The translations under genes and the position numbers were made by a program. From positions 5,256,522 to 5,320,521 of the forward strand of contig CM041202.1 of the NCBI GenBank assembly GCA_023078555.1: a stretch of DNA of 64,000 nucleotides, in the 5' to 3' direction. Each line of letters opens with the position of its first letter. Position 1 is the stretch's first letter. Source of the stretch: Ulva prolifera (taxonomy: Eukaryota > Chlorophyta > Ulvophyceae > Ulvales > Ulvaceae). Below are positions 12,893 to 25,680 of the stretch, piece after piece. The notes beneath the pieces were generated by a model, which was not told the DNA's origin, made no database searches, and was given only the letters and a program-made list of their open reading frames with translations.

Positions 12893-13183
12893 GTGATCTC
12901 GATTGCCTCTGATGTGAGTGCAGAGGGCTGGCGAAGTTGCATTGTTGGAGCTTGCAAAAGTTGGAACAGGGACAAAGTTGATGTCAGCATGGCCCCAGTT
13001 GCGAAAGATGCTGTTACCAAAGCCTACCAAAGGTTGTGGGCTGACAACACGTTGCATGGCGATGTTGCAGCAAGAAACTTGATCATCAGTCATGATGGTA
13101 GAGATGGTTGTCATGCCATTTTTTTCGACCGTGTCGGTCTCGAGCCTCTGAGGGTTCTGTGCCCGAAGAACATCGCCACATAG
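12893..13183 (+). pseudogene. Kinase-like catalytic-loop fragment
   Basis: An isolated open stretch contains the run AYQRLWADNTLHGDVAARNL, which fits the catalytic loop (H-G-D-x4-N) of eukaryotic-like or phosphotransferase-type kinases. It continues with SHDG and FFDRVG where a metal-binding D-F-G would be expected, so that motif is disturbed. Nothing resembling the N-lobe (glycine loop, VAIK lysine) or the rest of the C-lobe is visible nearby. It is read as a decayed or exapted fragment, or one exon of an unrecognised gene. The motif is seen; the pseudogene status is inference. Confidence 0.35.
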
Positions 13184-14057
13184 ACAAGACTTGAACATAC
13201 TGAATCCGAAGCCAGAGCAAAACACCTGACAATGCGTCAAGTCAAGCCTGCATTTGGCCGTCTTGGCAGGTGGCGCTTGGCTAGATGGGGGGTGAGTTGT
13301 CATGTGCGCCGTTGTCATGTGTGTGGAAAGCGTTGAAGTGGAGATCGCGGGTCCAGGCAGGCCTTGGGAGTGGCAGTTTTGCAGGACAGACCGCGTGGTG
13401 TTTTGCCTATCAGGCGCAGGCAGGCGTGATTATCTTGAATCCATACTATGTCCACATTCTAACCGTCTGAGAATGTCTGCTTTGGATCTGGGAATCTGGA
13501 AGAGTGTGAGTACGAGGGATGTGGTTGCTGCATCTCGGAAGCAGAAAACAGGAGGAGGTTTGAGCTGCTAAGACTATCCACGCCTCCACAGTCTGGTATG
13601 GACACTTTGGAGCAGCATATCGCGGCCTATGTGAATGCATGAGTTCTGCTGGCTGCAGCTGTGACTCGATGAAGCATCGATGAACGATGTCGATGAACTG
13701 CCATAGAAGTACTGATGTGTGGCCCTTGTGACGCCGGTCCAGCCCGAGAAGGCCTGACTGCCACATATGGGTCGGTTGAGTGGCAGTTGAAGTGAATGTG
13801 ACGATCAATGACACACATTCACCATACCATTGTTTGAACAGCATTGCATGTGAACCCAAGGTCGCAACATCCATGAAGTCGCAGATCAGCGGCCTTGAAT
13901 CATATATGTGTATCAATCTCAGCTCTCGAAGACATTAGTATCTCCGTCTTTCTGGTGGATGTAGCTTTCTTTTCATGGGGTGACAATAGGATCGATGCTG
14001 AAACGGACCGGGGGAGCTGGAGGACTGGCCAGCCTCAGATGTCAGAAGACCCAGCTT
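13184..14057. other. No gene seen
   Basis: Nothing with protein-family similarity, tRNA features or extended repeats was found. Confidence 0.45.
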
Positions 14058-14104
14058 TTGTGGCAATCCAGTGGTATAGCGGCCATATCACTGGATTGCC
14101 ACAA
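14058..14104 (+). repeat. 47-bp near-perfect palindrome, copy 1
   Basis: The left arm TTGTGGCAATCCAGTG (14058-14073) is the exact complement of the right arm CACTGGATTGCCACAA (14089-14104), with a short AT/GC centre. A second copy lies at 15565-15611 in the opposite orientation. Confidence 0.9.
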
Positions 14105-15564
14105 TAATTCAAGCGCAAGGACACCACAGCATCATAGGGACAGCACCTTCCTAAAGCTGATGCATTCGATTTTTCATCAGTCAGTGTAGCCTGTGTTGGC
14201 CATGCCCGGGGATAGCTAGGAGCAGCTGCGACCATGCCACCCCAATTCTGCAAGCTGTGCCACTGGTCAGACTCAGCGCAAAACCAGCACGTACCACGCT
14301 TCATTGCAGCCCCTCTGGTCATACTACCAGTTTCCAGACGACCGGAACGGCACAGGGGTCAAGGCAAGGTGAAGATGTCAGACTTCAACTCCCAGGACAG
14401 TGGGTACAATATGTCGATTCTGTCATGGCAAGGCCAACATGATCAGTGTCCATGATTGCCATCACAACGTCCAGGTACAGAGTGCGTGTTTGCATGGCTG
14501 CACAGCTGTAGTATGAAATCGAACAATGAACGATTCGGCACGTCGATCAGTCCACATCAGCTCGCACACTCTGCCCGGGCTCATCTCCAAACGGCAATTG
14601 CAACTGCCTGTTCTGACACTGCGAACACTCAGAATGGTGCAAAGGTTTTCACTCAACATATTTCGGGAACAGCCACAGCCTGACGCGGTCGCGACATCTT
14701 CAGCATAGCCAGAGTTATCGGCACAAGCATCAGCATCAGCGGTAGCAGAGGCAAGCTGCGTCCACTAGCAGCAGCTCAGCCTAGTCCCATCTTCCTGCCA
14801 CCATGGACAATGGAATTCACAAAGCCGGGAAACGGTGAAGGAGAATCACAAAGAATCAGGCCTGATGGGGATTAGCTCACAACGCTTCCCACAGACAAGG
14901 GTGCACTAAGCCCCACAGAAAAGACAGCCAGGTGGCATATGCACAGCCCTCACCTACAGGCTAGGCGACCAAGCCATTGTTTTGCCCCAGGCACACCGGC
15001 GGCATCAGGACGGGTGCATCGAGCCTGTGCCGCCTAGCTCAAGCACCGCATGGTATGCAAACTGCGCATTCGTTGTTCACAACTCCATAGGCGTCAACAC
15101 GACGCTGTCTGCTCAATCGCGTGCCGCACGCTCCACGACAGGGCTTGGCGGGCGAGACAGGGCCCACAGCCTGCGCATGTTAGCAAGCCTCTCTGCCTGT
15201 GCTGCATGGGTCCCCATGGTCATCGCTGGCTGCAGCCGGTTGGAAATAGGGGGGCCTGTGCCGGCTGTGTGGACCGGTCACCCTCGCAGTGAACGTGCAT
15301 CACGAGTGATGCATGAGGGGGACCATTGCGGCGGGGACGCTGGGGGCATGCTCATCCGGATCCTCTACCTGCTTCTCTTCTGATGTTGGCAGCGGCCGCA
15401 GGTGGCAGTCAATGTAACTCTGCACACACCATGCACAATCATCGGCAGTGCCATCGCATTGCTGACGCTGAAAGTTATCACCATCTGTGCAATCACACAG
15501 GCAGGCACATGGCAACGGCAGCAGAGTGGCTGAGGCCCCACCCATGCGGCGAGCAGCAGCATGC
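14105..15564. other. 1.46-kb interval bounded by the inverted palindromes, no gene seen
   Basis: No transposase-like or other recognisable protein is encoded here. With its palindromic ends the whole 14058-15611 block could be a non-autonomous foldback-type element, but no target-site duplication was established. Confidence 0.3.
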
Positions 15565-15611
15565 CTGTGGCAATCCAGTGATATGGCCGATATACCACTG
15601 GATTGCCACAA
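15565..15611 (-). repeat. 47-bp near-perfect palindrome, copy 2
   Basis: Same arms as copy 1. Comparing the asymmetric centres, this copy matches the reverse complement of copy 1 with one internal mismatch (GGCCGA against GGCCGC) and one change at the outer edge. The two copies are therefore inverted relative to each other. Confidence 0.9.
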
Positions 15612-15918
15612 TGCCAGATGCCAGTGTTTCACAGCCTGACACACTCCATTGGCGACTGGAACAAGCAAAGTGCCCAAGCAGCTCACATGTGGACACACAG
15701 AATGAGCCACAAAAATACCCACTGAATGACCAGCGCAGACAGCACTGCAGCACACCCAAGATTTCAGACAAATGCAGCCCTGACCCAACTTGGAGCTTTC
15801 ACCACTGCCTCCCGCCCCACCCACAAGCCAGCAAGCAAACCCACCACAGCTGAGATCCGCCTCCTACCAGCAACACAGTCACCATCCCAAAACCCAAGCC
15901 GGGAGCATCAGGCTTGGG

Positions 15919-18900
15919 TCACACCTGCAGGGCCGTGTGCAGGCGCGACAGCAGGTAGACGTAGCTCAGGCCCGAGCGAGCCTCGGGGCCATGCACAGCG
16001 TCGTCCGACGTGCTGTCATTCGAGTCTGTCGGCTCGGCGGCCTCGGCCTGGAAGGTCGCGGCGTGCTCCACGAGGAAGGCAAGGGCGGCGTGCTCGAGCT
16101 TCGTCGCGTTGAACTGTGTCGCGAGCTGGTAGTGCTCCAGCACGTTATCCGTCGCCAGCTGGCTCGTCATGTGCTTCGCACACAGCTCCTTCAGCGGATC
16201 TAGCAGATACTGGTCGGCAGCCTGGAATGACACCGCACACTGTCACCAGCCATAGCCTGCGCTGGGAGGGTGAAAAACATACACTGTGTGCCGCGATGAT
16301 GACCAGCAACGCACTCACGTCTCACAAAAGCGTCAGATGACATGCTGCGCTCGGGTAGCAGATAACGACTGGCACAATGCCGCCTCACGGAGGGGTATCA
16401 GCACACATCAGCGGAGCACACGTTTCTGAGGCATATGTCGGAACAGCTGGTAGGTGCAGGCTGATGGATGACTCACTAGGGCAGGTGCCACTGCATGGCA
16501 GAACATCACGACAGGTGTTGTGAACAGCGTCATGTCATCGACTCAGACTAAACGACTTCCACACACACACGCTACAGAATGGAGCGCAGGGGAGGGGGAG
16601 GGGGGCACGCCTGCAGGAGCTCCGGGAGGATGTCGAGGTGCTCCGAGATGCCGGCCTCGCCGGTGTAAACAAACATCATCATCGCCTCGAAGACGCGCCG
16701 CGACATGTTCGGGATCTGGATCTCGGGGATGCCCGTGCCGCCCTCGAGGCAGCCGCTGTCAAACATCGCGCGGAACGTCTCGGACGACGCCGACAGCGCG
16801 AGCTTGTGCGCGTAGAATGGCGAGTCCTCGACCATGAAGACAACGTCGTGCACGCGGGGGTTGTTGACGTAGCCCTTGCCGATGTATACCTGCACCCCGC
16901 GCGCCCTCTTCATCCGGCCGCCATCACAGAGGGGCCAGCGTGAGCAGCCGTCACTGGACTGCGGAACCCTGTCCATCACCAGGCAGCAAATAGCTCAGGG
17001 GCTTCGGTCTCGAATTCCGGATCCATGTATGCGTGGGGGTGACCGAATCCCTGGGGGGGTAAACTCCTATGACCTAACCCCTGTGGGAATATAGCAATGA
17101 GATCATGCATGCATACATACATACCGGGCCTCCTTGCCCGTGCGAACCCCCCATGAGTGGTGCGGGCTGCGCGTACCTTCTCCTCAGGCGGGGCAGGCAC
17201 GAACGACGTCGAGTTCTTGTCCTGCCGCTCCTTGCAGCTCCTGACGACGCGCTGCAGCGCCTCGAGGGCGCGCTCCCACGCGGGGGGGTCCGATGCGGCG
17301 ACTGCGGGGTCGCACGCCTGCTCGAGCAGCACGGCCGCGCCGCCGTACGGGCCATAGGCACGCGCAATGTCGTCGGGCTCGAGCAGGTGCGCCAGCGACG
17401 TCGCGAGGCGCACCTGCAGCGCGGGCGTACGCGACCGCAGCAGGCACAGCAGGTGGTCCTTTGCAAAGGGCGTCGCGTTGATGCGCTCCTGCATGGGCCC
17501 ACGGCCGGTGACGCAGCTGCAGTGGGGCTGTGACTCTGGCAGTGCTAAGCTGTTGCAAGCGACCTAGGTGGCATGGGTTGTGGCCTCGTCGTGGATCTGG
17601 GGGCTGCACACCTCACCGGCAGAGGCAGATGTGCGGCATGACAACTGCCCAGTGAATTGTGAGATCGCAATGGAACCGCAGCAGTCGACGAGGCAGGCCT
17701 GCCTGGCAGGTCAGCATGAAATGCAAGGGGGCCAAGAGAGGGATGTGCAGGTGGAAGTGCGGCATATGCACACCGCAATGCGCTTGAGTGTCTTCTGTAC
17801 GCAGTCCTTCGTTGGCTGATCTTTGGGGAATTCTGCCATTCGCAACCGTTCATAGCCGCCCTGCTTAACAATCTCTGCAACATTATCAACACTGTCCGCT
17901 AGGCCGTACAGCGTGAATGCCGCATTGTGCTCTAGGTTGCGTACACCGCTGCTCAGCAGCTCCAGCAGGGGTGGCAGGGCACCCATCGCAAAAATGCCGG
18001 CTTGGTTGTCTGGGTTCTGCGCGAGTCGGCCGAGTGCAAATGCAGCCATCTCGCGCAGCGATTTGTCAGCCATTTTGAGCATCTCAATCAGAGGTGGCAC
18101 TGCACCGCGCTGCACGATCTTTACTCTATAGTCCTCTGTCTGCAGCAGTGCCCTCGGTGTGAGCTTACCCCACCTGGGCAACGACATAGACCGAGGTTGA
18201 GATGTTGCACTAAGAGAGCAACTGCTTCCACGCGTACCTAGACGCACAGGAATGAAGAAATGCACGGCTACCCTTGCATGTAGATACACAAAGCATTCAA
18301 CACATTAACAGCCAGCATACAACAGTATCAACACAGCATAGAAGTACATGTGACTCCTCCCGCCACATGATGGACCAGGCGCTTCAGGATGATGTTGAGA
18401 AAAAAAGGAAGGAGGATGCCATACGTCGCCACGGACACTGGGTCGAGCCCGATTGCGACCGGCGTCACATTGTGCAAACTGCCCGATCAGCAGTGCTGCC
18501 TCGCGAAGGCTGTCGCGGCACGAACATCGCAACAAGTTGATGACTGGTTGCAGGACGCCGCTGTTGAGCACTGCTCGCTTGATCTCCGGGCTGCTGTGCA
18601 CCAAATTGCCCAATGTACCCACTGCTTCATAATGTGTCAGGTGATCCTGCATTGCAATACATGGGCTTTGAACTCCTGCAGTTGGGTCACATTTTCCAAG
18701 TCCGTTTTTTGCAGCGCTGCATCGCATCAGGTGCAAAAGACAGAAGTCAATTGCTTAGATGGCAGCAGAGTCTGACCCAGCCACGGTAGAATTGGAGGGC
18801 ACGTGCGCGTACAGAATGGCAGCACCAACCCCCTCAGGCAGGGGACATTGGCAACACGACATGCCATCTGCAAACATCACAACAAATATAGGCAAGATGT

Positions 18901-19968
18901 GTGTCAGCAGAAAGCACCTCAGAACGAAGCATCCGGATGAGAGGTTCAATGGCACCACAGTCAATGATGGCTCGTTTGGCGGCCTCATCCTTGAACGCCA
19001 ATGTGCGCAGAACGCTGGAAGAGGCTCGTTGTACCCTGGGATCCATGCTTCCCAACAATCGTACTAGAGAGGCTACTACCTGAGAGTGGGTCAAAACCTA
19101 CAGTCAGAACGACATTGAATTCCCTGTTTGTTCCAAGATGTCCCAGCTGGAAGTGCTGTGCCAACTGCCACTAGAAAGCAAACACCGCTGACCTGATGCA
19201 GCATGTCCAAACATGTACACGCATAGACTGGCAGGAAAGCAGCAGGCCTGCGGGGCCTTGAGAGACATCTGTTGCAACATCACAAGTTCAAGCCAGACCA
19301 CAGGCACGAAAAAAGCTCCTGGACGAATGAAGAATCCCTTGGCAAACCATCCCGCCCATCACTGTCAACTAACACACATGTCCTTGCAGCAAAGGCATGG
19401 CAATGCTCACCTTCTTTCCATCCTTGTGCTCGCGGCACACGTTCGTCATGGCTTCGCAAATGAACCGGAAGCAGCTGTCCTGTCCAGCTGCGAGGGCGGG
19501 AGCCTCGGGAGCTCGTACAATCAGGACTGAGAGCCGTTGTAGTACAGCAGCCTGGACAGCCACAAGCTCACCATGACGAAATTCAGCTTGTGCAGCAAGG
19601 TTTGTAATGATCTTGCAGACCATGATGGTGCAGTCATCGCGTTTCCTGCAGGTACAGCCCATCATGTTCACATGGAGTCAGTCTGTCAAAGGGTGAAAGC
19701 CTACAGTATCAGTCAACAAATGGCTTAACCCATTGCAGCGTTTTACGGTCACAGATCCTGCAGGACATCCTGAGCGGCCGCAAATGAAACTGTTTCATGA
19801 CTGCTGCAGCTGAATCAGCTGCGATGCAATGCGATGGTGCAGCTGCACCGCTGCAAGGTGCTTGAAACACCGGATAGTACCTCAAGAGCACCAAATCCCC
19901 CGCGTAATTCTTAAAATATTCTCAAACTGCGGAGACAGGAATTTCAAAGCATCGGTTCCGGGAATATT
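15919..19968 (-). CDS. ARM-repeat/BTB protein of the ARIA/ABAP1 type (5' end incomplete)
   Basis: Minus-strand exons: 19892-19968, 19411-19645, 18918-19079, 18460-18646, 17774-18135, 17177-17488, 16611-16889, 15919-16221, all phase-compatible, giving about 638 residues plus an unresolved N-terminus. The N-terminal two thirds are Armadillo repeats: HYEAVGTLGNLVHSSPEIKR, AALLIGQFAQCDAE, VQRGAVPPLIEML, AFALGRLAQNPDNQAGI, AAFTLYGLADSVDNV. A BTB/POZ domain follows (HDVVFMVEDSPFYAHKLAL, FRAMFDSGCLE, MMMFVYTGEA), then a BACK-like helix (AADQYLLDPLKELC). In plants this architecture belongs to ARIA and ABAP1, nuclear proteins acting in transcription and replication control and possibly as CUL3 adaptors. 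The last intron uses a GC donor (GCGTGC). An open segment near 19990-20075 encoding LDLPPEDLP could be an earlier exon, but its phase did not fit. Confidence 0.85.
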
Positions 19969-20079
19969 CTGCAAAAGTCACACTGAGAGAGAGAGAGCAC
20001 ACTGTGGCAAGTCCTCTGGAGGTAGGTCCAAGAAAGTGGCATCATCAAGCAATGTCATGAGATTTCCAAGCCACTGAGA

Positions 20080-22540
20080 TCGTTTAAGAACCTCCGAACA
20101 TGTTGCCTCTGCATGGGCATGCTCTCATCAACCAGAGAAGGTAGAGATTACTTTCACGGCATGTCACAAAGCTCGTGATGCGCACCGGACTCTGAGCAGC
20201 AATGGTGGACCTCTAATAGAATGTCCCGAATAGAGCTGCAGCGCCCTGACGACAGTGGCGTCCCGTCGACTAGGTCATTCAGCGCAGCAAAGTGGTCTTC
20301 CATCTACAGACCACTTCCAACGTCATCTAGCCGAACAGTTGAGCACTATAGCACAGTAACCTGCGCTAATTGCGACGTGGCAATCCCACGAGAAGGATCA
20401 CCGTGCGCAGCTCCAACGCTGGAGATTCGCAGCGCTCGTCGCCACGCCCGTTTCATGAACTCTCAGGGACCAATACTGACGGTGTTTGAAAGATTGAATG
20501 AATGACGGGCGCTACACTCGTTATTGTTTCCTTCTCCGGGCAGCAACGAATACATGCGTGGACGGACTTGTATAACATCTTTTCCGGGTAACACACATTG
20601 AAAAAACGGACAATGCAGGCAAATTTCAGGCATGTTACGTTGTCACGCCGCACGCGCATCACAGGCGAGGACGGTATATAAACTAACTCTGCCGCAGCGT
20701 TCGTACGCGCGCCAAAAGGCGAGCGATGGATCAAGCGCGTGCTTTATGCTCTTGAATGGAAACAGCTACTGCATAAATTCTTCCGCTGCCATGTCGAAAG
20801 GGAGCGTAAACGCAGAGGGTGGCATGTGCGTACCCGGCTTAAGTAAACTTCAGCGACGGGCCGGCTCATGCTGCTGTGCTGGTGCAGACCTAGCACGCTT
20901 GTAAATGTACTTCAAATATGAGCTCACGCCGAAGATGCGACATACACGCGTGTTTGGCGAGGGACTATGAACTCTTAGGCCCGGGAAGGCGGGCACACCC
21001 ACATGCCCTTGTCCCACCCGAGCGGAGCCACGTATTCATTTTAACCCTCGATGAACGCTGACTTGAGTTGTGCAGACGTTGTAGATCCTCTGCTATCTCT
21101 GCAAAAGGAATTTCACTCGCTATCGGATCATACAGAAGGGCCCTAGGCACCACAAAAAACAGAAAGTAGAAATACTGTCAGGGCTGGACTAGTGGTTTCG
21201 CCAACCATCATCAGGTGTTTCTCCCACCATCGGGCGCCGCTCGTGGACAAATTTGAATGCAGCGAGAAGCCCACAGGCGCACCTAGGCCACACGTGTGAG
21301 CGTAAGCATAACAATCGAAGCTCACCATGCATGGGTAATGAGCCTTCCATACCGCCGCAAAGCAATGCATAGTCAGCTTGTGAATGCGATCAGCTGGCTG
21401 CCGCGGCAGAAGAAGCGCCATGCCAACCGGCCAACGCCGCACGTAATACGTTCCTAAACTGGGTCGGAGCTCCGCTGTTCAACTCCGGAGCATAACTCAA
21501 AGTCTACAGCTGCAACCCACTCAGATTTGCTAGAATCGCCGCAGCTTGACGACGGGGCGGGGCGTGCGGTCGGTGCGACCCGCTGGCAGAAGCTACCGCA
21601 AACAAGCTGCCGCATGTAAGTGTAGCGTACGCACCCTCTGAACGTTGGTCTGCCCGAAAATCGAGCACGCTAGGTATCTCACACGGCTGCTGATGGCTGA
21701 GATACACACGGCTGCTGATGGCTGCATGGCTGAGTCTCCACGCCGTCTGCAGTGAAGTACAGTGTCTCGAGATGGCCATGCTGGGGCACTTCATCACTTC
21801 AATCGCTCTATATCGCGCAATGATCACGCATCAACTGGCAGCCGACACAACAGCTTGGCATCCCGAAACTTGTTTACCTTTGCTGCGTCGTTCATGGATC
21901 CCCCCGTGAATTCACCAGGGACAGGACCTCTTTCCGAATCGAAAGCACCAAGACACTGAAGCAAGGCCGACTCGCACATGTATTCAGGACAGTTGCTGTC
22001 TGTCCATTGCTGTTTCTGCCAATCTGTGAAATCTGCAGAGCTGCCAAGCACCTCTGCTCGGAGTCAACAGCGACATGTCAACAAGAATCAACCCAACAAG
22101 TGTCAACCGAGACAGCACATGCGAGTGTGCTGTCGTGATGTATGCTTTGAGAAATTGCATGCCGGCAGATCGAATCTATCAGATGATATCCGGTATACAG
22201 CAGTCGGGAATCACATTTATCCTGCTGCAACAGTGCCCTCCCCATTCACGGAGGTCGACAGCACCGCTGCATCACCACAAGCTCTTGTATGAAACGATCC
22301 TCCAAACAATCTCTTCACGAGGTCCTGGGACACTGGACCCTCGTGTGTGCCCAGCCACAGCTGCCCGCTAGGCCTTCTCTGCCAGAGCTCTGATTTAAGG
22401 AGCACCAGCCATGCAGAGTTGGTCTCCAGTTGGCGGAGCATCTGCCCGCATCGAAACCACTCATCTAGAAAAAAATGGCGAGCTTCACAGCCCCGTTGAC
22501 TGGCTTGTGCGAGCCAACCAGACGCACGCTGTCAACAGCA
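20080..22540. other. Intergenic, no gene seen
   Basis: This probably includes the unresolved 5' end of the ARM-BTB gene and the 3' UTR of the translocator gene. A short tandem duplication of ACACGGCTGCTGATGGCT occurs near 21681-21724. No conserved protein was recognised. Confidence 0.45.
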
Positions 22541-25500
22541 CTAGGCAGTCTTGGGCTTGGTCAAGCGCTTAGCCTGTGAATACGCAAACACTCCCGCAAG
22601 CGCCACCATGGTGCTGATCTTTGTTTGCATCGACATCGGGTTCTTGAAGACGATCACAGAGGCAACGATGACGATGACCCTGCACAGCCCACCCGCTTCT
22701 GTCAGCCTTGACTGTCCAGACAGCACCAGAAAGTGTGCATATTCGCATGTTTTGCGGAAGCCTCGGCAGCAGAGATGCCGTCGTCCCGCTGGTCCTCCAC
22801 AAGGAGGCATGCAGGCCACCAGCTGGCAAGAGCAGCGCTCTGTCCACGCCATAAGGGTTGCATGCACTGCAGTTGTCGATGCATTCTATTCACGATCCCG
22901 GCGTGTCTGTTGTTCTTCTCACACGTGCGCTACCGGGCAGCGGTCAGCAGCGGCATGTGTGCTGTGCATTACGAGTGCTCACATGCGAAACAGCCTTGCA
23001 TGACCCTTTGAAAAAGAAAATACTAGCCAACATATGTGCTGGGCATGGGTGCGGCAGTGCGCCCATAGGAGGTGTGTCAGATGCACTAACATCAACAGCG
23101 GCGCAACATCAGGAGCAGACTCTATCTGTCAGCCACTCTGAAGTCACTGAATCCTCACGTCGTAGTAGGCACTCGTGTCGCTATGCAAACATCGCAGCCA
23201 ACAGTGCTGTTCGCTGACCACATCTACTGCACAGCTCGAGCAGAGCACGGCCAGCACAGACGCCTGCAACGAAAAAGTGCAGGCGGCAGCCCCACACAAG
23301 AGACAAGAGCCAGCGTCGTGGAGGGCGCTGGAGGCAGTGCGGCACAGGAGGCAGTGTAACGCACCGCTTAACGCAGTTGCCGATCGAGTGCGACACCGGC
23401 GACACCCGCGCCAGGATCATGTAGGAGACCTGCTGGTAGAGGTGGAACGTGGCGGCGGCGATGGTGGCGCTCTGCAGCAGCGCGCGCGGGTCCTGCACGC
23501 CGAGTGCGGCGACCCGGCTGGGCAGAAACACCGGGCCCTCGACCAGTAGCGCGATGGGCGCGAGCAGGCAGAAGGAGACCATCGTCATCAGCGAGAATAG
23601 CCCGATGGACCCCCCGACCTGCACCAGAGCTGCGCCGCGTCATGGCCTTGTGTCAGGGCTGTCACCTCACCATGAGGGCCAGAAGGCTAAGCAACTGTTC
23701 TATGGATCGGGGCACGATGATGCAGCGATGACCTGCACGTCGTCGGCAACCTGCGTTCTCGCAGGCGTGCAGCGAAGGAGGTGTATGGTCGAGTTCTGTG
23801 GCGGCAGCAACACGCCGGGGAACAGCGTATGTGTCCGAGGGTGCGCGCATGTGTGCAGCCATGCACGCGTCCGTTCATGCACGTCTTTGTGCATGCGGTG
23901 AACCTATATAGATGGTCGTTGCGGCCGAGGTGCATGCAGGTTCTGCGGATACACCTGCTTAACGTCCGCATTCATGCGCCCTGGTTGGGGCCGAGCGCAG
24001 CGAGAGCTTGGAGAACGACGCGGACAAACGAGTAGGATCGTCTATTTTAGCACCCCCAGATGGTCATTGACACTTGTGGTTGTGGCCTAGAGGACGCCTC
24101 TTCGAGCACATCCAGATGGTCACTGATGTTTGTCGTTGTGGCCCAGATGGTGAGGCAATGCCAGAGGGCAGAGAGTGAGGGCGTAGGCAGTTACTGTCGT
24201 TTGAAGGGCTGTTTTGCTAGCTGTGGTGCATGTGCTCTGCATGCGACTGCCAGTGGGCACACGAAGGGCGCAGGTGGAGCGGCGAGGGAAGCGCACTTTT
24301 TGTTTGATCTCGGGCGTCATAAACTTCTTCGAGAACACGTTGCGGCTCTGGAACGTAACATTGGATCCCATGGCGCTCACAAAGCCCGGCCAGTTGAAGG
24401 AAGCCTCTGTTAGGGACGCCCCGATGACACCTCCCATGATTGGGAGCAGCGTTAGTAGAACGATCGGGTTTGGTACGTCCCCGAGGAAGAGGACGGAGAA
24501 TAGGACGGAGAAGAGGGGCTCCAGGGCTTTGATGGTGTGTGTGAAGGACACGGCGACCATGCCAAGGGAGACGTTGGTGAGGAGGTTGCCCAGAGTGTGG
24601 ACAATGGCAAGGGGCAGGACTGCAGTGAGGGTGGAGCGGGAGGTGTCCATCTTTGTGCCGCTGGCCACAAACCAGCCGAATCCAAAGATGGAGCCGAGCA
24701 AGAACTGGTAGGAGGTGCAGGTAATCGGGAAATGGAAAGCAGATAGGACTTGCTTGTTGTTTCTGCAGGTGTGGCAGTGTCAGCTCAGGCGTAGGCAAGT
24801 TGGCAGGACGTGCACCATTGTGGCTGCAGACGGCACACAGATTGAAGTGGTGGGAATATTCTGTCGCTTGATGGTGGGGAAGCCGTCAGGTGTAGGAGCA
24901 TGCGGCCGTGCTATCGGAGGGGTGGTGTTGACATGACTGGCAGAGCAGGCGTGCCAGGTCAACGCAACGGCGTGAAAGACGACATGAAGCGCGACATGAC
25001 GGTCCAAGCATACAGTGGTGGGATGTAAATGGCAATTTATTAGATACCTTTGCACACAATCATCCCTTGAGCACAGTGCTGGCATCATGTTCAAGTGGCA
25101 GCGACCACAGCAACGCGCAGGCCGTTAGCGAAAACAATTCGCATGCTTGAACATGATACAGTCAGTGTCACGAATGGGCTAGCGTCTGTGCTTCTGCGCG
25201 CCTGCGTTGTCACTGGTGCACATGCTGCTGCCTCTAGCGCGGCCGTCGACGGGCGTGAACACAGGTGTCAATGCTCGTCACATAGAGTGGTTGGAACGCA
25301 CATGTTGAATATGATATTGAATGCGTACCTGCACCAGATTCAATATATTGTTCCGTGTATACACGACGCCATCGTCCAATCAGAGCAAGCAGTGCGGAAA
25401 CGGAACGCCAGCGTTCCGACATGAAAGCGGACGCATACCAGCCCGCAAACATGGCCCCCAACAGTAGAACCTGTCCTGTGCCCCTAGATTGGCTTTGTGG

Positions 25501-25680
25501 TGCTTCTAGCTTATTGCTGACAGGCTCAACCTGCGGTGGCGGTTGGTTTGGGTCCCCTTTGTCAGGCCGTTCCGCGTGCACAGGACGGACCAGGCCGACA
25601 GCTGGTCGGGGTCGCTGTTGTCGCAATTGTAGCACTCCACGACATCCGGAAGTAGTAAAACTTCTACTTAGAGGCACCAT
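22541..25680 (-). CDS. Triose-phosphate/phosphate translocator family, plastid-type
   Basis: Five minus-strand exons: 25439-25680, 25302-25328 (27 nt), 24297-24762, 23365-23618, 22541-22679, giving 375 residues in one consistent frame. It belongs to the drug/metabolite transporter superfamily, plastid phosphate-translocator branch, which exchanges phosphate for triose phosphate, PEP or sugar phosphates across the inner envelope. Recognition segments: YAFNIIFN then [60 protein letters not shown]. The substrate-binding His, Lys, Tyr and Lys-Arg known from characterised family members appear present (VHTLGN, THTIK, HLYQQ, VKR). The first ~50 residues are rich in Ser/Arg with few acids and no hydrophobic core, as in a transit peptide. 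Start chosen at 25680. Substrate class cannot be assigned by eye. Confidence 0.9.
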
